A stretch of DNA of 64,000 nucleotides from DATADD01 sp046262355. Lineage in GTDB: Bacteria > Actinomycetota > CADDZG01 > WHSQ01. Shown here piece by piece: positions 43,525 to 51,978 of this stretch; positions within the stretch are counted from its first letter, which is position 1, and the number at the start of each line of letters is the position of its first letter. Location: assembly GCA_046262355.1 (NCBI GenBank), contig JBHEMX010000089.1, forward strand, positions 1 through 64,000, read 5' to 3'. The translations under genes were made by a program, and so were the position numbers. A model generated the notes under the pieces. The model saw only the letters and a list, made by a program, of their open reading frames with translations, did no database searches and was not told where the DNA came from.

Positions 43525-44565
43525 ATGCCGAGACTAAGACGAGTCGATTGCTCTGGGCCCGGGATCCGGCGCAAGGGCCGCGGGAAAGGCTTCACCTACG
43601 CCGACGAGGACGGGCGGCCGGTGGGCCCCGAAGAGCGCGCTCGCATACGCACCCTCGCGATCCCTCCCGCATGGAAAGGCGTATGGATCTGCCCGGATCC
43701 GTACGGGCACCTTCAAGCGACGGGCACGGATGCAGCCGGCCGCAAGCAGTACCTGTACCACGAGCTGTGGAGGATCAAGCAGGATCGCCAGAAGTTCGAC
43801 GACATGCTCGATTTCGCCCGATGCCTCCCACACATCAGCCGAGTCTGCGACGAGAAGCTGGCAGCCGACGGCCTCGGACGCGAACGGGTGCTCGCATGCG
43901 CGCTGCGTCTGCTCTATCGCGGTTCCTTCCGCATCGGCTCCGAGGGCTACGCGGAGCAGAACCAGACCTACGGGCTTGCGACGATCCTCAAGCGCCACGT
44001 GAGCGTGAAGGGGGACGAGATGACGTTCGACTACGTCGCCAAGGGAAACAAGAAGCACACCCTTACGATCCCCGACCCCGTCGTCGCACCGGTGATCGGG
44101 GCGCTCAAGCGGCGCCGAGGCGGTGGGTCGGAGCTCCTTGCGTTCAGGATGGGAGCCTCGTGGGTCGACGTGAGGTCCGCGGATATCAATCTCTACATCA
44201 AGGAGATAACCGGGCGCGACTTCAGCGCCAAGGACTTCCGCACCTGGAGCGCCACCGCGCTGGCGGCGATCGGCATGGCGGTCTCTCAGGCAGCGGCCGG
44301 GTCCAAGACGGGTCGCAAGCGCGCGATCGCCCGCACGATCAAGGACGTAGCGGGGCATCTCGACAACACTCCCGCGGTCTGCCGAACGTCGTACATCGAC
44401 CCCCGCATCTTCGACCGCTTCCTGTCCGGGTGGGTCATCTCGGTTGAGTCGCTCGACGAGAACGTGGACTCGTGGGGCTTCTTCACGGACCAGGCTCTGA
44501 TCGAGGCCGTCGTAGACCTGCTCGAAGACAACAGGTCGTCCGAGACGCTGGAGAAGATCGCCTAG
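43525..44565 (+). CDS. DNA topoisomerase IB (poxvirus type)
   Basis: 346 residues. RRVDCSGPGIRRKGRGKGFT, IRTLAIPPAWKGVWICPDP and GHLQATGTDAAGRKQYLYHE form the N-terminal domain. The catalytic domain shows RIGSEGYAEQNQTYGLATIL, DFSAKDFRTWSATALAA with catalytic Arg, and the nucleophile Tyr in VCRTSYIDPRIFD. It nicks and relaxes supercoils through a 3'-phosphotyrosine. It has an AAAGGAG site 7 bases before ATG and is divergent from glpX. Confidence 0.93.
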   Translation: MPRLRRVDCSGPGIRRKGRGKGFTYADEDGRPVGPEERARIRTLAIPPAWKGVWICPDPYGHLQATGTDAAGRKQYLYHELWRIKQDRQKFDDMLDFARCLPHISRVCDEKLAADGLGRERVLACALRLLYRGSFRIGSEGYAEQNQTYGLATILKRHVSVKGDEMTFDYVAKGNKKHTLTIPDPVVAPVIGALKRRRGGGSELLAFRMGASWVDVRSADINLYIKEITGRDFSAKDFRTWSATALAAIGMAVSQAAAGSKTGRKRAIARTIKDVAGHLDNTPAVCRTSYIDPRIFDRFLSGWVISVESLDENVDSWGFFTDQALIEAVVDLLEDNRSSETLEKIA

Positions 44566-44570
44566 CGGCG

Positions 44571-44697
44571 GCCGAGTGATGCCAACGTACTGTTGCATCC
44601 GGGCCTCCCTTCTTGCCTCGGCCGTCTGACACGGCGAGTTTGCCTCACTTTGGTCAGCAGGCAGCGGAGGCCCCGCTCCTACATGGCATCACTCGGC
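44571..44697. repeat. 127-bp nested inverted repeat between convergent genes
   Basis: Perfect outer arms CCGAGTGATGCCA (44572-44584) and its complement (44684-44696) enclose further pairs: GGGCCTCC with GGAGGCCC, TGCCT with AGGCA, and a GCCGT-ctgac-ACGGC hairpin. The right arm encodes the last codons of the PQQ-type dehydrogenase (Ser-Asp-Ala-Met-stop), so the element reaches into that gene. It could be a bidirectional terminator for the convergent genes or a small mobile or structured RNA element. Confidence 0.65.
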
Positions 44698-45926
44698 GGG
44701 TCCCTCTTTCGGCGCGCCGCCCCAAGGGCGACGGCGAGGCCGAGCGCGACGATCGCGGCGACCGCCGCTCCGACGAGAGCGAGGTTCGTCCCGGACGACT
44801 TCTGGGAAGGCGCGTCGTCCGCGGGTGGGCGCGCCTGCGGTTCCGGCGTCGGGGTCGCCTGAGGCGCGTCCCGGTCGCGCCGGGCGCGCGCCAGGGGCAG
44901 GAGCGCGACGGCGCCGGGGGTCGAGTAATAGAGGCCATCCGGTCCCCACGCGAGCGCGATCACGGGTTCGTCGGAGCGCAGGTAGATCTCGTCCGACGTC
45001 GCCGACGAGCGCGCCTCGTCGAGGGTCACCCTGTGGATAGCCTGCTCGCCGTAGGTGGCGAAGAAGAGGTCGCCCGCCACCGAGCCACGCGCGTTGACCG
45101 GGTCGGCGAACGCGATCCCGGTCGGCACGACGATGTCCGGATAGGCGAGCAGGGGGTCCTGGTAGGAACCCCGGAGCCCGTCGGCGGCGCCGGCCTCGGC
45201 CGGCCCCGACACCACGGGCCAGCCGTAGTTGCCGCCGGGAACGATCCTGTTGACCTCATCGAATGACGAAGGACCGTTCTCGGTGACGAAGGGCGCCCCG
45301 GATACGGGGTCGACCGCAAGGCCGTAGGGGTTGCGCAGGCCGATGGCCAGGGCGTCCGAACCTTCGAAGGGATCGCCCTCGACGGCCCCGCCGTCGTCCG
45401 TGAAACGGTAGACCTTGCCCCCGAGGACGTGGGGATCTTGGGCCCTGTCGTCGTCGTGCTGCTCCCCGTTGGACACGAGCAACATCCCGTCCTGGTCGAA
45501 GGCTACCCCGCCGCCGTTGTGGTACACGGACGCGGGCAGGCCGTCGATTATCGTCTCCACGTCGCCGCCGCCCGTGGGGACGCGCAACACCCGGTTCGAG
45601 GCGCCGTCGGGCTCGGTGGCGAAGACGTAAGCGAAGCGATCGTCGGGCGAGACGGCGATCCCGAGCAAGCCCGTCTCGCCGCTCGTGGTCGTGGGGATCT
45701 GGGCGAGCGGCTCCGGGTCGAGCCTGCCGTTGCGCACGATCCGGACCCGTCCGGCGCGCTCGTTGACGAACATCCGGCCGCGTGAGTCGAACGCGATCCC
45801 CGCGGGGAACTCGAGCCCGTCCACCACGATCCGCGGCCCCGGCGCCCCCTCTTGCGCGCCCACCGCGGCGGGAGCCGTGAGGAGCAGGATCGAGACCGCC
45901 GGCGCGAGAAGCGCGCGACGCGTCAA
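44679..45926 (-). CDS. PQQ-type sugar dehydrogenase, membrane-anchored
   Basis: 415 residues. A signal peptide (RALLAPAVSILLLTAPAAVG) is followed by a six-bladed propeller: LEFPAGIAFDSRGRMFVNER, TTTSGETGLLGIAVSPDD, VYHNGGGVAFDQDGMLLVSN, AIGLRNPYGLAVDPVSG and FATYGEQAIHRVTLDEA, as in soluble glucose/sorbosone dehydrogenases. A Pro-rich stalk and a C-terminal helix (LVGAAVAAIVALGLAVAL) plus basic residues would tether it outside the cell. Whether PQQ is bound or made is unknown. The TTG start overlaps the DUF3105 stop as TTGA. Confidence 0.85.
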   Translation of the reverse strand: MTRRALLAPAVSILLLTAPAAVGAQEGAPGPRIVVDGLEFPAGIAFDSRGRMFVNERAGRVRIVRNGRLDPEPLAQIPTTTSGETGLLGIAVSPDDRFAYVFATEPDGASNRVLRVPTGGGDVETIIDGLPASVYHNGGGVAFDQDGMLLVSNGEQHDDDRAQDPHVLGGKVYRFTDDGGAVEGDPFEGSDALAIGLRNPYGLAVDPVSGAPFVTENGPSSFDEVNRIVPGGNYGWPVVSGPAEAGAADGLRGSYQDPLLAYPDIVVPTGIAFADPVNARGSVAGDLFFATYGEQAIHRVTLDEARSSATSDEIYLRSDEPVIALAWGPDGLYYSTPGAVALLPLARARRDRDAPQATPTPEPQARPPADDAPSQKSSGTNLALVGAAVAAIVALGLAVALGAARRKRDPPSDAM

Positions 45927-46612
45927 TCCTGGTCGCCGGCGCCGAAGGGTTCGTCCACGGTGTTCTCGCAGGTGACGTCCTCGGGGCCGTTGCCTCGGAA
46001 CGCCGCGATGTAGCGGTCGATCGCATCGACGTCCAAAGTGTTGAGCTCCATGAGCTCGCCCCACGACGTCACCGCGAAGTTCGACTCCATGCCGGGATGG
46101 GGAGCCGAGAAGACTCCGGAGTCGAACCCCCGCGCGATGTCCTCGATGCGCGCGATGTCCTCTGGATCGGCGTCGGGGAGGTACTGGATCCCGACCGCCC
46201 CGTGCTCGAGCGAATGCACCTGCCTCTCGTTGGGGATCGGCTCGCCGTGAACCCCGCACGGCGCGGAGTTGGGATCGTGCGGACCGTGCACGGGCGGAGT
46301 CGAGTCGTAGTCGACCGTCCCGGAGACGTGATCGCCGCTTCCGGACTCCCCGAGCTTCTGGATCGGGTGACCTCCGATCTGGTCGGGCGTCGACTCCGGA
46401 CGCGTCAGGAAGAGGAACAACGCCACGAGGGCGCCGCCGATCATCACCATGCCCCCCATACGCACCAGCCGGGCTCGACGTTCCGCCCTGAGGCGGGCTG
46501 CAAGCGCCTGTTCGCGCGCGAGCCGGCGCGCGTCGAGACGCTGCAGCCGGCGCTCCTGCGCCTCTGCTCCCGAAGACGTCCGCCGGGTGCTCTTCGCTTT
46601 CTTCTTCGCCAC
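45923..46612 (-). CDS. DUF3105 membrane-anchored protein
   Basis: 229 residues from GTG at 46612. A highly basic N-terminus (AKKKAKSTRRTSSGAEAQER and a charged helix) leads to one transmembrane helix (MVMIGGALVALFLFLT). The outside domain is DUF3105: DYDSTPPVHGPHDPNSAPCG, NERQVHSLEHGAVGIQYLPD and TCENTVDEPF. Conserved His and Cys suggest a metal or heme site, not proven. It is coupled by TTGA to the sugar dehydrogenase. An upstream ATG at 46669 would overlap the divergent membrane gene. Confidence 0.85.
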   Translation of the reverse strand: MAKKKAKSTRRTSSGAEAQERRLQRLDARRLAREQALAARLRAERRARLVRMGGMVMIGGALVALFLFLTRPESTPDQIGGHPIQKLGESGSGDHVSGTVDYDSTPPVHGPHDPNSAPCGVHGEPIPNERQVHSLEHGAVGIQYLPDADPEDIARIEDIARGFDSGVFSAPHPGMESNFAVTSWGELMELNTLDVDAIDRYIAAFRGNGPEDVTCENTVDEPFGAGDQD

Positions 46613-46653
46613 GGCTTCGGAGGCTACCCCCCGTACGGCTATCTTCACTGCCG

Positions 46654-47004
46654 ATGTCCGGGGAGGCATGGCACGGGATCCTGACGGCGGCGCTCGTCGC
46701 CAACGCGGCGCTCGGCCTCGGATACCGCATCTTCAGGTTGGCGGGCGGCGGTCCCGTGGCCGACGTCGTCGGCCAGGCGATCCTTGCTGCGCTGCTCCTC
46801 GGGCTCGCGCTTGCGGGCGCCGCCGGAGCGGGTTGGAGTCGCGCCCTGGCGCTCGGCTATGGCCTCTTGTTCGGGATCGTGGTGATGCCGCTGTGGGTGC
46901 TCGCGGTGTTGATCCCGATGCGCCCACGCGCCGTCGACGTCGGCTTCACCGCGCTCTACTGGGCTCTGCTGGCGGTCATCGTGGTCGCCGTGGTGGCCGC
47001 CTGA
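46654..47004 (+). CDS. Small four-helix membrane protein
   Basis: 116 residues, almost all hydrophobic: GILTAALVANAALGLGY, VVGQAILAALLLGLALAGAA, ALALGYGLLFGIVVMPLWVL and VGFTALYWALLAVIVVAVVA. No charged motif suggests a transport or enzyme role. TATCTT lies 8 bases before ATG with no ribosome site, a leaderless-type start. It is convergent with the bldD-like gene, with only 3 bp between the two stops. Confidence 0.65.
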   Translation: MSGEAWHGILTAALVANAALGLGYRIFRLAGGGPVADVVGQAILAALLLGLALAGAAGAGWSRALALGYGLLFGIVVMPLWVLAVLIPMRPRAVDVGFTALYWALLAVIVVAVVAA

Positions 47005-47007
47005 CGC

Positions 47008-47487
47008 TCAGGTGGGCGCCAGCAGGCCCCACTCGACGAGCCTGTGCCCGAGCTCGTCGGTGGTGAGCTCGTACATCAGCGCAAGCGCCATGATGTCGTT
47101 CTCCCGGATCGTCAGCACGCGTCCGTTGAAGTCCCCGCGCTGAAGTTGGATCGCGGAGGCGAACCGGGCGAGCGGGTCTCGATCGGGTTGAGGGACACGC
47201 TCGAGCCCTTCGAGGTCCAGAACGACGCGGCGGCGAGGCTCGACGCGCGGAGTGGCGGGGGCGCCGTCGTCGGGCAGGATCTCGCCCGGCGGCACGCCGT
47301 AGAAGTCGGCGAGCTCGGCGAGCCGAACCACCGTGACGTTGCGGTCGCCGCGCTCGTAGGCGCCGACGACCGCCGCCTTCCACCTGCCGGCCGAGCCATC
47401 CTGCACGTCCTGAAGCGACATACCCTTCTGCATCCGGATGTCTCGAAGCCGCTCGCCCAGCGCCTTGGTGTAGTCGCGCGTCGCCAT
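47008..47487 (-). CDS. bldD: BldD-like regulator with c-di-GMP-binding motif
   Basis: 159 residues. An N-terminal HTH (ALGERLRDIRMQKGMSLQDV, then SAGRWKAAVVGAYERGDRN) is followed by a C-terminal domain matching BldD of Streptomyces: RFASAIQLQRGDFNGRVLTI then RENDIMALALMYE. The c-di-GMP signature RGD-x8-RxxD is complete (R117-D119, R128-D131). In Streptomyces, c-di-GMP dimerises BldD to repress development genes. ATG 47487 has a GGGAGA site. An HD-GYP phosphodiesterase is encoded in the same window. Confidence 0.9.
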   Translation of the reverse strand: MATRDYTKALGERLRDIRMQKGMSLQDVQDGSAGRWKAAVVGAYERGDRNVTVVRLAELADFYGVPPGEILPDDGAPATPRVEPRRRVVLDLEGLERVPQPDRDPLARFASAIQLQRGDFNGRVLTIRENDIMALALMYELTTDELGHRLVEWGLLAPT

Positions 47488-47636
47488 CGCTCTCCCCCGC
47501 CCTCCGTAACTCCTTGCGCCGTCCCAGTCACGCTGCGCATTCGTCATAGGCTACAGGTCCGTCCGCCGTAGAATCAAAGCGACGATCCCCGGCACGAGAG
47601 TTCGACCGTTTGAGGCGAGAGGACGGGACGCCCGAC

Positions 47637-48485
47637 GTGAGACCCATCTGGAAAGGCGCCATCACCTTCGGTCTGATCAGCATCCCGGTCAGGCTCTACT
47701 CGGCGGTGGAGAGCAAGTCCCTGAAGTTCCATCTCCTCCACGAGAAGGACGGGGGACGCGTCCGCAACAAGCGCGTCTGCTCCAAGTGCGGCGAAGAGGT
47801 CTCGTGGGACGAGCTGGTCAAGGGCTACGAGTACTCCAAGGATCACTACGTCACGTTCGACGAGGAGGAGCTGCAGGCGCTCGACGTCGACTCGATCAAG
47901 GCTATCGACGTCGTCACCTTCGTGCCGCTCACCGACATCGATCCCATCTACTACGACAAGACCTACTACGTGGCCCCCGAAGCCTCCGGGCTCAAGGCCT
48001 ACAGGCTGCTCGCCGACGCCCTCGAGGCTGAAGGGCAGGTCGGGGTGGCGAAGGTGGCGCTGCGCGACAAGGAGCACCTCGCCACCGTGCGCCTCAAGGA
48101 GGACGTCTTCGTGCTCGAGACGATGCACTGGCCGGACGAGATCCGCGCGCCGGACTTCGAGGAGCTCGGCAAGAAGATCGAGGTGCGCGATCCCGAGGTC
48201 AAGATGGCGCGCCAGCTGATCCAGCAGCTGGCCGGCGAGTTCCGTCCCGACGAGTTCCACGACGACTACCGCCGGCGGCTCCAGGAGCTGGCCGAGCGCA
48301 AGATCGAAGGTCGCGAGGTCACCGTCGCCGCCGAGGCCGAAGAGGAAGCTGCGCCCGTCGTCGACCTCATGGAGGCGCTCAAGGCCTCGGTGGCCGCGGC
48401 CAAGAAGCGCAAGAGCGAGAGCGCCTCATCCTCCGAGGGCGGCACCAAGGAGACCAAGAGCCACCGTCAAGCCTCGGTTTCCTGA
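47637..48485 (+). CDS. ku: Non-homologous end-joining protein Ku
   Basis: 282 residues. RPIWKGAITFGLISIPVRLY is the bacterial Ku opening; KRVCSKCGEEVSWDELVKGY carries a CxxC pair; DPIYYDKTYYVAPEASGLKA, MHWPDEIRAPDFEELG and FHDDYRRRLQELAERK complete the core. The C-terminal 60 residues are Lys/Ser-rich, as in Ku proteins that bind DNA through basic tails. It forms a ring on DNA ends and recruits LigD, which is not in the window. The GTG at 47637 fits the family start; a TTG at 47610 is less likely. Confidence 0.93.
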   Translation: MRPIWKGAITFGLISIPVRLYSAVESKSLKFHLLHEKDGGRVRNKRVCSKCGEEVSWDELVKGYEYSKDHYVTFDEEELQALDVDSIKAIDVVTFVPLTDIDPIYYDKTYYVAPEASGLKAYRLLADALEAEGQVGVAKVALRDKEHLATVRLKEDVFVLETMHWPDEIRAPDFEELGKKIEVRDPEVKMARQLIQQLAGEFRPDEFHDDYRRRLQELAERKIEGREVTVAAEAEEEAAPVVDLMEALKASVAAAKKRKSESASSSEGGTKETKSHRQASVS

Positions 48486-48520
48486 ACCCGCACCCGTCCA
48501 CCTCCCAGGAGGGCAGCGAG

Positions 48521-48886
48521 CTGGAAACCGTCTCGATCACGATCCCGGCATCTCCCGAGTACCTCAAGGTCGTTCGTCTCGTCGTCGCCGGCGTCGGGGC
48601 GCGCCTCGGTTTCACGCTCGACGAGATCGAGGACCTAAAGATCGCGGTCGACGAGCTGGCCGCGTACCTGACCGGTCCACGGGGCCGCGACGGGACGCTG
48701 CAGATCCGCTTCACGATCGGTGAGGACCGCATCGAGATAGACGGTGTGGGGCGCTTCGCGCCGGACGACAAGATGCGCACCGAGCTGACGGACCTCTCGC
48801 GCATGATCCTCGAGACGGTGGTGGATGAGGCGGGGTTGCAGCGCGCGGACGGGACGCCGGCGTTCAACCTCGTCAAGAGGAAGTAG
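48521..48886 (+). CDS. Anti-sigma-factor-like ATPase (RsbW type), probable CTG start
   Basis: 121 residues in a frame lacking any ATG, GTG or TTG near its beginning. It reads LETVSITIPASPEYLKVVRL, GFTLDEIEDLKIAVDELAAY with the N-box, TLQIRFTIGEDRIEIDGVG, and ends AFNLVKRK. This is the GHKL anti-sigma fold seen in RsbW/SpoIIAB. A perfect AGGAGG lies 8 bases before CTG 48521. The gene ends 2 bp before the SigB-type sigma factor, its likely partner. The ATP-lid glycines are weak, so kinase activity is uncertain. Confidence 0.8.
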   Translation: METVSITIPASPEYLKVVRLVVAGVGARLGFTLDEIEDLKIAVDELAAYLTGPRGRDGTLQIRFTIGEDRIEIDGVGRFAPDDKMRTELTDLSRMILETVVDEAGLQRADGTPAFNLVKRK

Positions 48887-48888
48887 CC

Positions 48889-49659
48889 GTGAATGAGCGC
48901 ACGATGCTGGACAAAGACGAGGTGCGGCGCATCTTCCTCGCCTATCGAGACGCCGACGACGAAGCGGAGCGAGCACAGCACCGCGCCAGACTGGTGGACC
49001 AGTACATAGGTTTAGTCGAGTTCCTCGCGCGCCGATTCCGTAACAGAGGAGAGCCTCTGGAGGATCTGGTGCAGGTGGGCACGATCGGACTGCTGAAGGC
49101 GATAGACCGCTTCGATCTCGCACGCGAGGTCGAGTTCTCCACCTATGCCACCCCTACCGTCGTCGGGGAGCTCAAGCGGCACTTCCGCGACAAGGGCTGG
49201 GCGGTACGGGTGCCGCGCCGGCTCCAAGAGCTGCATCTCGAGCTGACCAAGGTCGTGAACCGCCTCGGTCAAGAGCTCGGCCGCTCTCCCACGGTGACCG
49301 AGATAGCCGGGGCCGCGAACATCAGCGAGGACACGGTTCTGGAGGGCCTTGAGATCGCCCAGGCCTATAACTTCACCTCGCTCGACGCGCCGATAGACGG
49401 CGACGACGCCGGCTCAACATCGTTCGCGGACCAGCTCGGTATGGAGGACGAGCATCTCGAGAACCTCGAGTACCGCGCCTCGCTGGCGCCGGAGATGGCC
49501 AAGCTCCACGAGAGAGAGCGCCGCATCCTGTACCTCAGGTTCTTCAAGGGCATGACGCAATCCGAGATCGCCGACCGCCTCGGCATCTCCCAGATGCATG
49601 TCTCGAGACTGCTCAATCGAACGCTCGTGCGCCTGCGGGAGGCGCTCGACGAAAGATGA
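48889..49659 (+). CDS. SigB/SigF/SigG-family RNA polymerase sigma factor
   Basis: 256 residues with regions 2, 3 and 4. LVDQYIGLVEFLARRFRNRG and EDLVQVGTIGLLKAIDRFD (region 2), FSTYATPTVVGELKRHFRDK and GWAVRVPRRLQEL (2.4/3), and MTQSEIADRLGISQMHVSRL (region 4.2) follow the stress/sporulation group 3 pattern. Directly preceded by the anti-sigma-like gene, it probably responds to stress through partner switching. GTG start. Its TGA originally overlapped the PBP start as ATGA; a tandem duplication now extends this junction. Confidence 0.93.
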   Translation: MNERTMLDKDEVRRIFLAYRDADDEAERAQHRARLVDQYIGLVEFLARRFRNRGEPLEDLVQVGTIGLLKAIDRFDLAREVEFSTYATPTVVGELKRHFRDKGWAVRVPRRLQELHLELTKVVNRLGQELGRSPTVTEIAGAANISEDTVLEGLEIAQAYNFTSLDAPIDGDDAGSTSFADQLGMEDEHLENLEYRASLAPEMAKLHERERRILYLRFFKGMTQSEIADRLGISQMHVSRLLNRTLVRLREALDER

Positions 49660-49810
49660 GCGATCCGCTCGAGGATCGCGGCGGGAGCTCGGGAGAGGCC
49701 GCCGGGCCTGCGGGGGGCGCTCGGCGACAGGCGAGCGATCCGCTCGAGGATCGCGGCGGGAGCTCGGGGGAGGCCGCCGGGCCTGCGGGGGGCGCTCGAC
49801 GAAAGATGAA
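49641..49810. repeat. 75-bp tandem duplication at the sigB/PBP1A junction
   Basis: GGCGCTCGACGAAAGATGA occurs at the end of the sigma gene (49641-49659) and again about 150 bp on, at the start of conserved PBP coding. Between lie two 75-bp units that differ at a handful of positions, each encoding a 25-residue Gly/Ser/Asp-rich unit beginning SDPLEDRGGSSGEAAG. 75 is a multiple of three, so the PBP frame is kept. Confidence 0.85.
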
Positions 49811-51893
49811 GGGGCGTCGCGTGGCGGCGAGCGTCGCTGCCGCGGTGCTGTTCGGCGCGGCCTGCTCGCTTCCTCCTGTGGACCTCGAGGAGCAACGCCC
49901 TCTTCCCCTGCGCTCGACGATCGTGGCCGCGGATGGATCGATCCTTGCGCGCCTGTACAAGCAGAATCGCGCCTACGTCCCGATCGAGCGCATCCCCACA
50001 TCCGTCGTCGAGGCGGTGCTGTCGGCCGAGGATGCTCGCTTCTTCGAGCACCCCGGCTTCGACTTCCGCTCGATAGCGCGCGCCGCGCTGGCGAACCTCG
50101 AGGAGGGCCAGGTTGTTCAGGGGGGCAGCACGATCACCCAGCAGTACGTGAAGAACACCTATTTCCGCCACCCCGCCCGGACCTTCGAGCGCAAGGCGCG
50201 CGAGCTGCGTTTCGCGCTGGAGCTCGAACGTCGTCTCACCAAGCGCGACATCCTCGAGCGTTACCTCAACACCGTGTACTTCGGGGAGGGCGCATACGGC
50301 GTGAAGGCGGCGGCGGAGACCTACTTCGACCGCCACCTCGGCCACGTCTCGGTGCCGCAGGCTGCGTTGCTCGCCGCTCTGATCCGGGCGCCGACCAACT
50401 ATGACCCCCGCATCCATCCTCGTGCCGCGCTCGTCCGGCGCAACTACGTCCTGCGCCGGATGGGTGAGCTCGGCGAGCTCGCGCCGGCGCAGGTCGCACG
50501 GGCGACGGGCGCGCCTCTACGGGTTGCGGCCCAGCCGCCCGAGCTCGCGACGGACCAGCCCTACTTCGTCGAGGCGGTGAGGCAGGAGATCCTCGGCGAT
50601 CCTCGACTCGGGGTCGCGCCCGACGAACGCGATCGCCTGCTACACGAGGGCGGCCTCCGGGTCGAGACGACGTTCTCGCCGCGGCTGCAGGCCGCCGCAG
50701 AGCGGGCGGTATCGAGCGTGCTCGACCAGCCGGGCGACCCCGAAGCCGCACTGGTCGCGATCCGGCCCCGGACGGGCGACATCGTCGCGATGGTCGCAGG
50801 GCGAGACTTCCGCACCTCCCAGGTGAACCTCGCTCTCGGCGCGGAGGGAGGCGGGTCCGGACGCCAGCCCGGCTCGGCGTTCAAGCCGATAGTGGCCGCC
50901 GCCGCTCTGGAGGCCGGCATCCCGCTCGATCGCAGCTACGGGTCCGAGCCGGCGACGTTCACCTTCGACGACGCCGAGCCCTGGTCGGTGCGCAACGCCG
51001 AGGGGACCGCATTCGGAGCGATGCCGCTCGACGAGGCGCTCGTCTATTCGGTCAACGGCGTCTACGCGCGCCTCGGGCTCGAGCTCGGCGCCGGCAGCAT
51101 CGCCGAGCAGGCCGAGGCGATGGGTGTGCGCTCGGAGCTCGCGCCGGTGCCGTCGATCGCGCTCGGCTCCGAAGAGGTGAGCGTCGTGGACATGGCCGCG
51201 GCCTACGCCACGCTGGCGAACGGCGGCACCGCCGTCGCGCCCAGCACGATCGACCGGATCAAGCTGCCCGGCGGCGACGAGCTCGAGTACGGGGGGCCGG
51301 AGAGCTTGGACGCCGTCTCTCCCGGCACGGCCTACCAGTTGACCGAGGTGCTCGAGCAGGTCATCGAGCGCGGCACCGGAACCGCCGCGGACATCGATCG
51401 CCCCGCCGCCGGAAAGACCGGGACAACGAACGACTACGCCGACGCTTGGTTCGTCGGCTACACGCCGCAGCTCGTCGCCGCCGTGTGGGTGGGCTATCCG
51501 GAGGGAAACATCCCGATGACGTCGGTGCATGGCATCTCGGTGAGCGGCGGGACCTTCCCCGCGGCGATATGGCGCAACTTCATGCTTGCTGCGCTCGACG
51601 GCGTTCCTGTCGAGCCCTTCAGGACCCCCGCGGGCTACGAGTGGGTCGAGATCGACCCGGTCACGGGGCTGCGCGCCGCGTCCTGGTGCCCCGGCAACAT
51701 GCGCTTGGTGCGGAGCGACCTCGTGCCGGAGGCGGTCTGCCCGGCTCCCGAGCGGCCGAGCCCATCGCCCTCGCCGACGCCTACCCCCACGCCCACGCCG
51801 ACCACGAAGGACGAGCCGGAGGCGGAGCCGACCCCGGAGTCCTCGCCGACCCGCCCGGCTCCGAGCCCGAAGCCGTCTGCGACCGAGGGCTGA
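49656..51893 (+). CDS. Bifunctional penicillin-binding protein 1A
   Basis: Up to 745 residues. The glycosyltransferase domain shows VLSAEDARFFEHPGFDFRS, GGSTITQQYVKNTYF and KRDILERYLNTVYFG. The transpeptidase domain has the Ser nucleophile in QPGSAFKPIVAA, YSVNGVY and PAAGKTGTTNDYADAWFVGY. A Pro/Thr/Glu-rich tail follows. It polymerises and cross-links peptidoglycan outside the membrane. Starting at 49656 adds a 50-residue repeat extension; ATG 49806, which begins MKGRRVAASV just before the anchor helix, looks like the ancestral start. The anchor ends in LFGAACS, an unusual lipobox-like site. Confidence 0.93.
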   Translation: MSDPLEDRGGSSGEAAGPAGGARRQASDPLEDRGGSSGEAAGPAGGARRKMKGRRVAASVAAAVLFGAACSLPPVDLEEQRPLPLRSTIVAADGSILARLYKQNRAYVPIERIPTSVVEAVLSAEDARFFEHPGFDFRSIARAALANLEEGQVVQGGSTITQQYVKNTYFRHPARTFERKARELRFALELERRLTKRDILERYLNTVYFGEGAYGVKAAAETYFDRHLGHVSVPQAALLAALIRAPTNYDPRIHPRAALVRRNYVLRRMGELGELAPAQVARATGAPLRVAAQPPELATDQPYFVEAVRQEILGDPRLGVAPDERDRLLHEGGLRVETTFSPRLQAAAERAVSSVLDQPGDPEAALVAIRPRTGDIVAMVAGRDFRTSQVNLALGAEGGGSGRQPGSAFKPIVAAAALEAGIPLDRSYGSEPATFTFDDAEPWSVRNAEGTAFGAMPLDEALVYSVNGVYARLGLELGAGSIAEQAEAMGVRSELAPVPSIALGSEEVSVVDMAAAYATLANGGTAVAPSTIDRIKLPGGDELEYGGPESLDAVSPGTAYQLTEVLEQVIERGTGTAADIDRPAAGKTGTTNDYADAWFVGYTPQLVAAVWVGYPEGNIPMTSVHGISVSGGTFPAAIWRNFMLAALDGVPVEPFRTPAGYEWVEIDPVTGLRAASWCPGNMRLVRSDLVPEAVCPAPERPSPSPSPTPTPTPTPTTKDEPEAEPTPESSPTRPAPSPKPSATEG

Positions 51894-51978
51894 GGAGGAT
51901 CCCCCGGGCGACCGCGGCCCGGCCCGCGGCCCGGCGCGCCGGTAGGATGGCGCCACCGCCGAGACGATCGGGGAGCCG

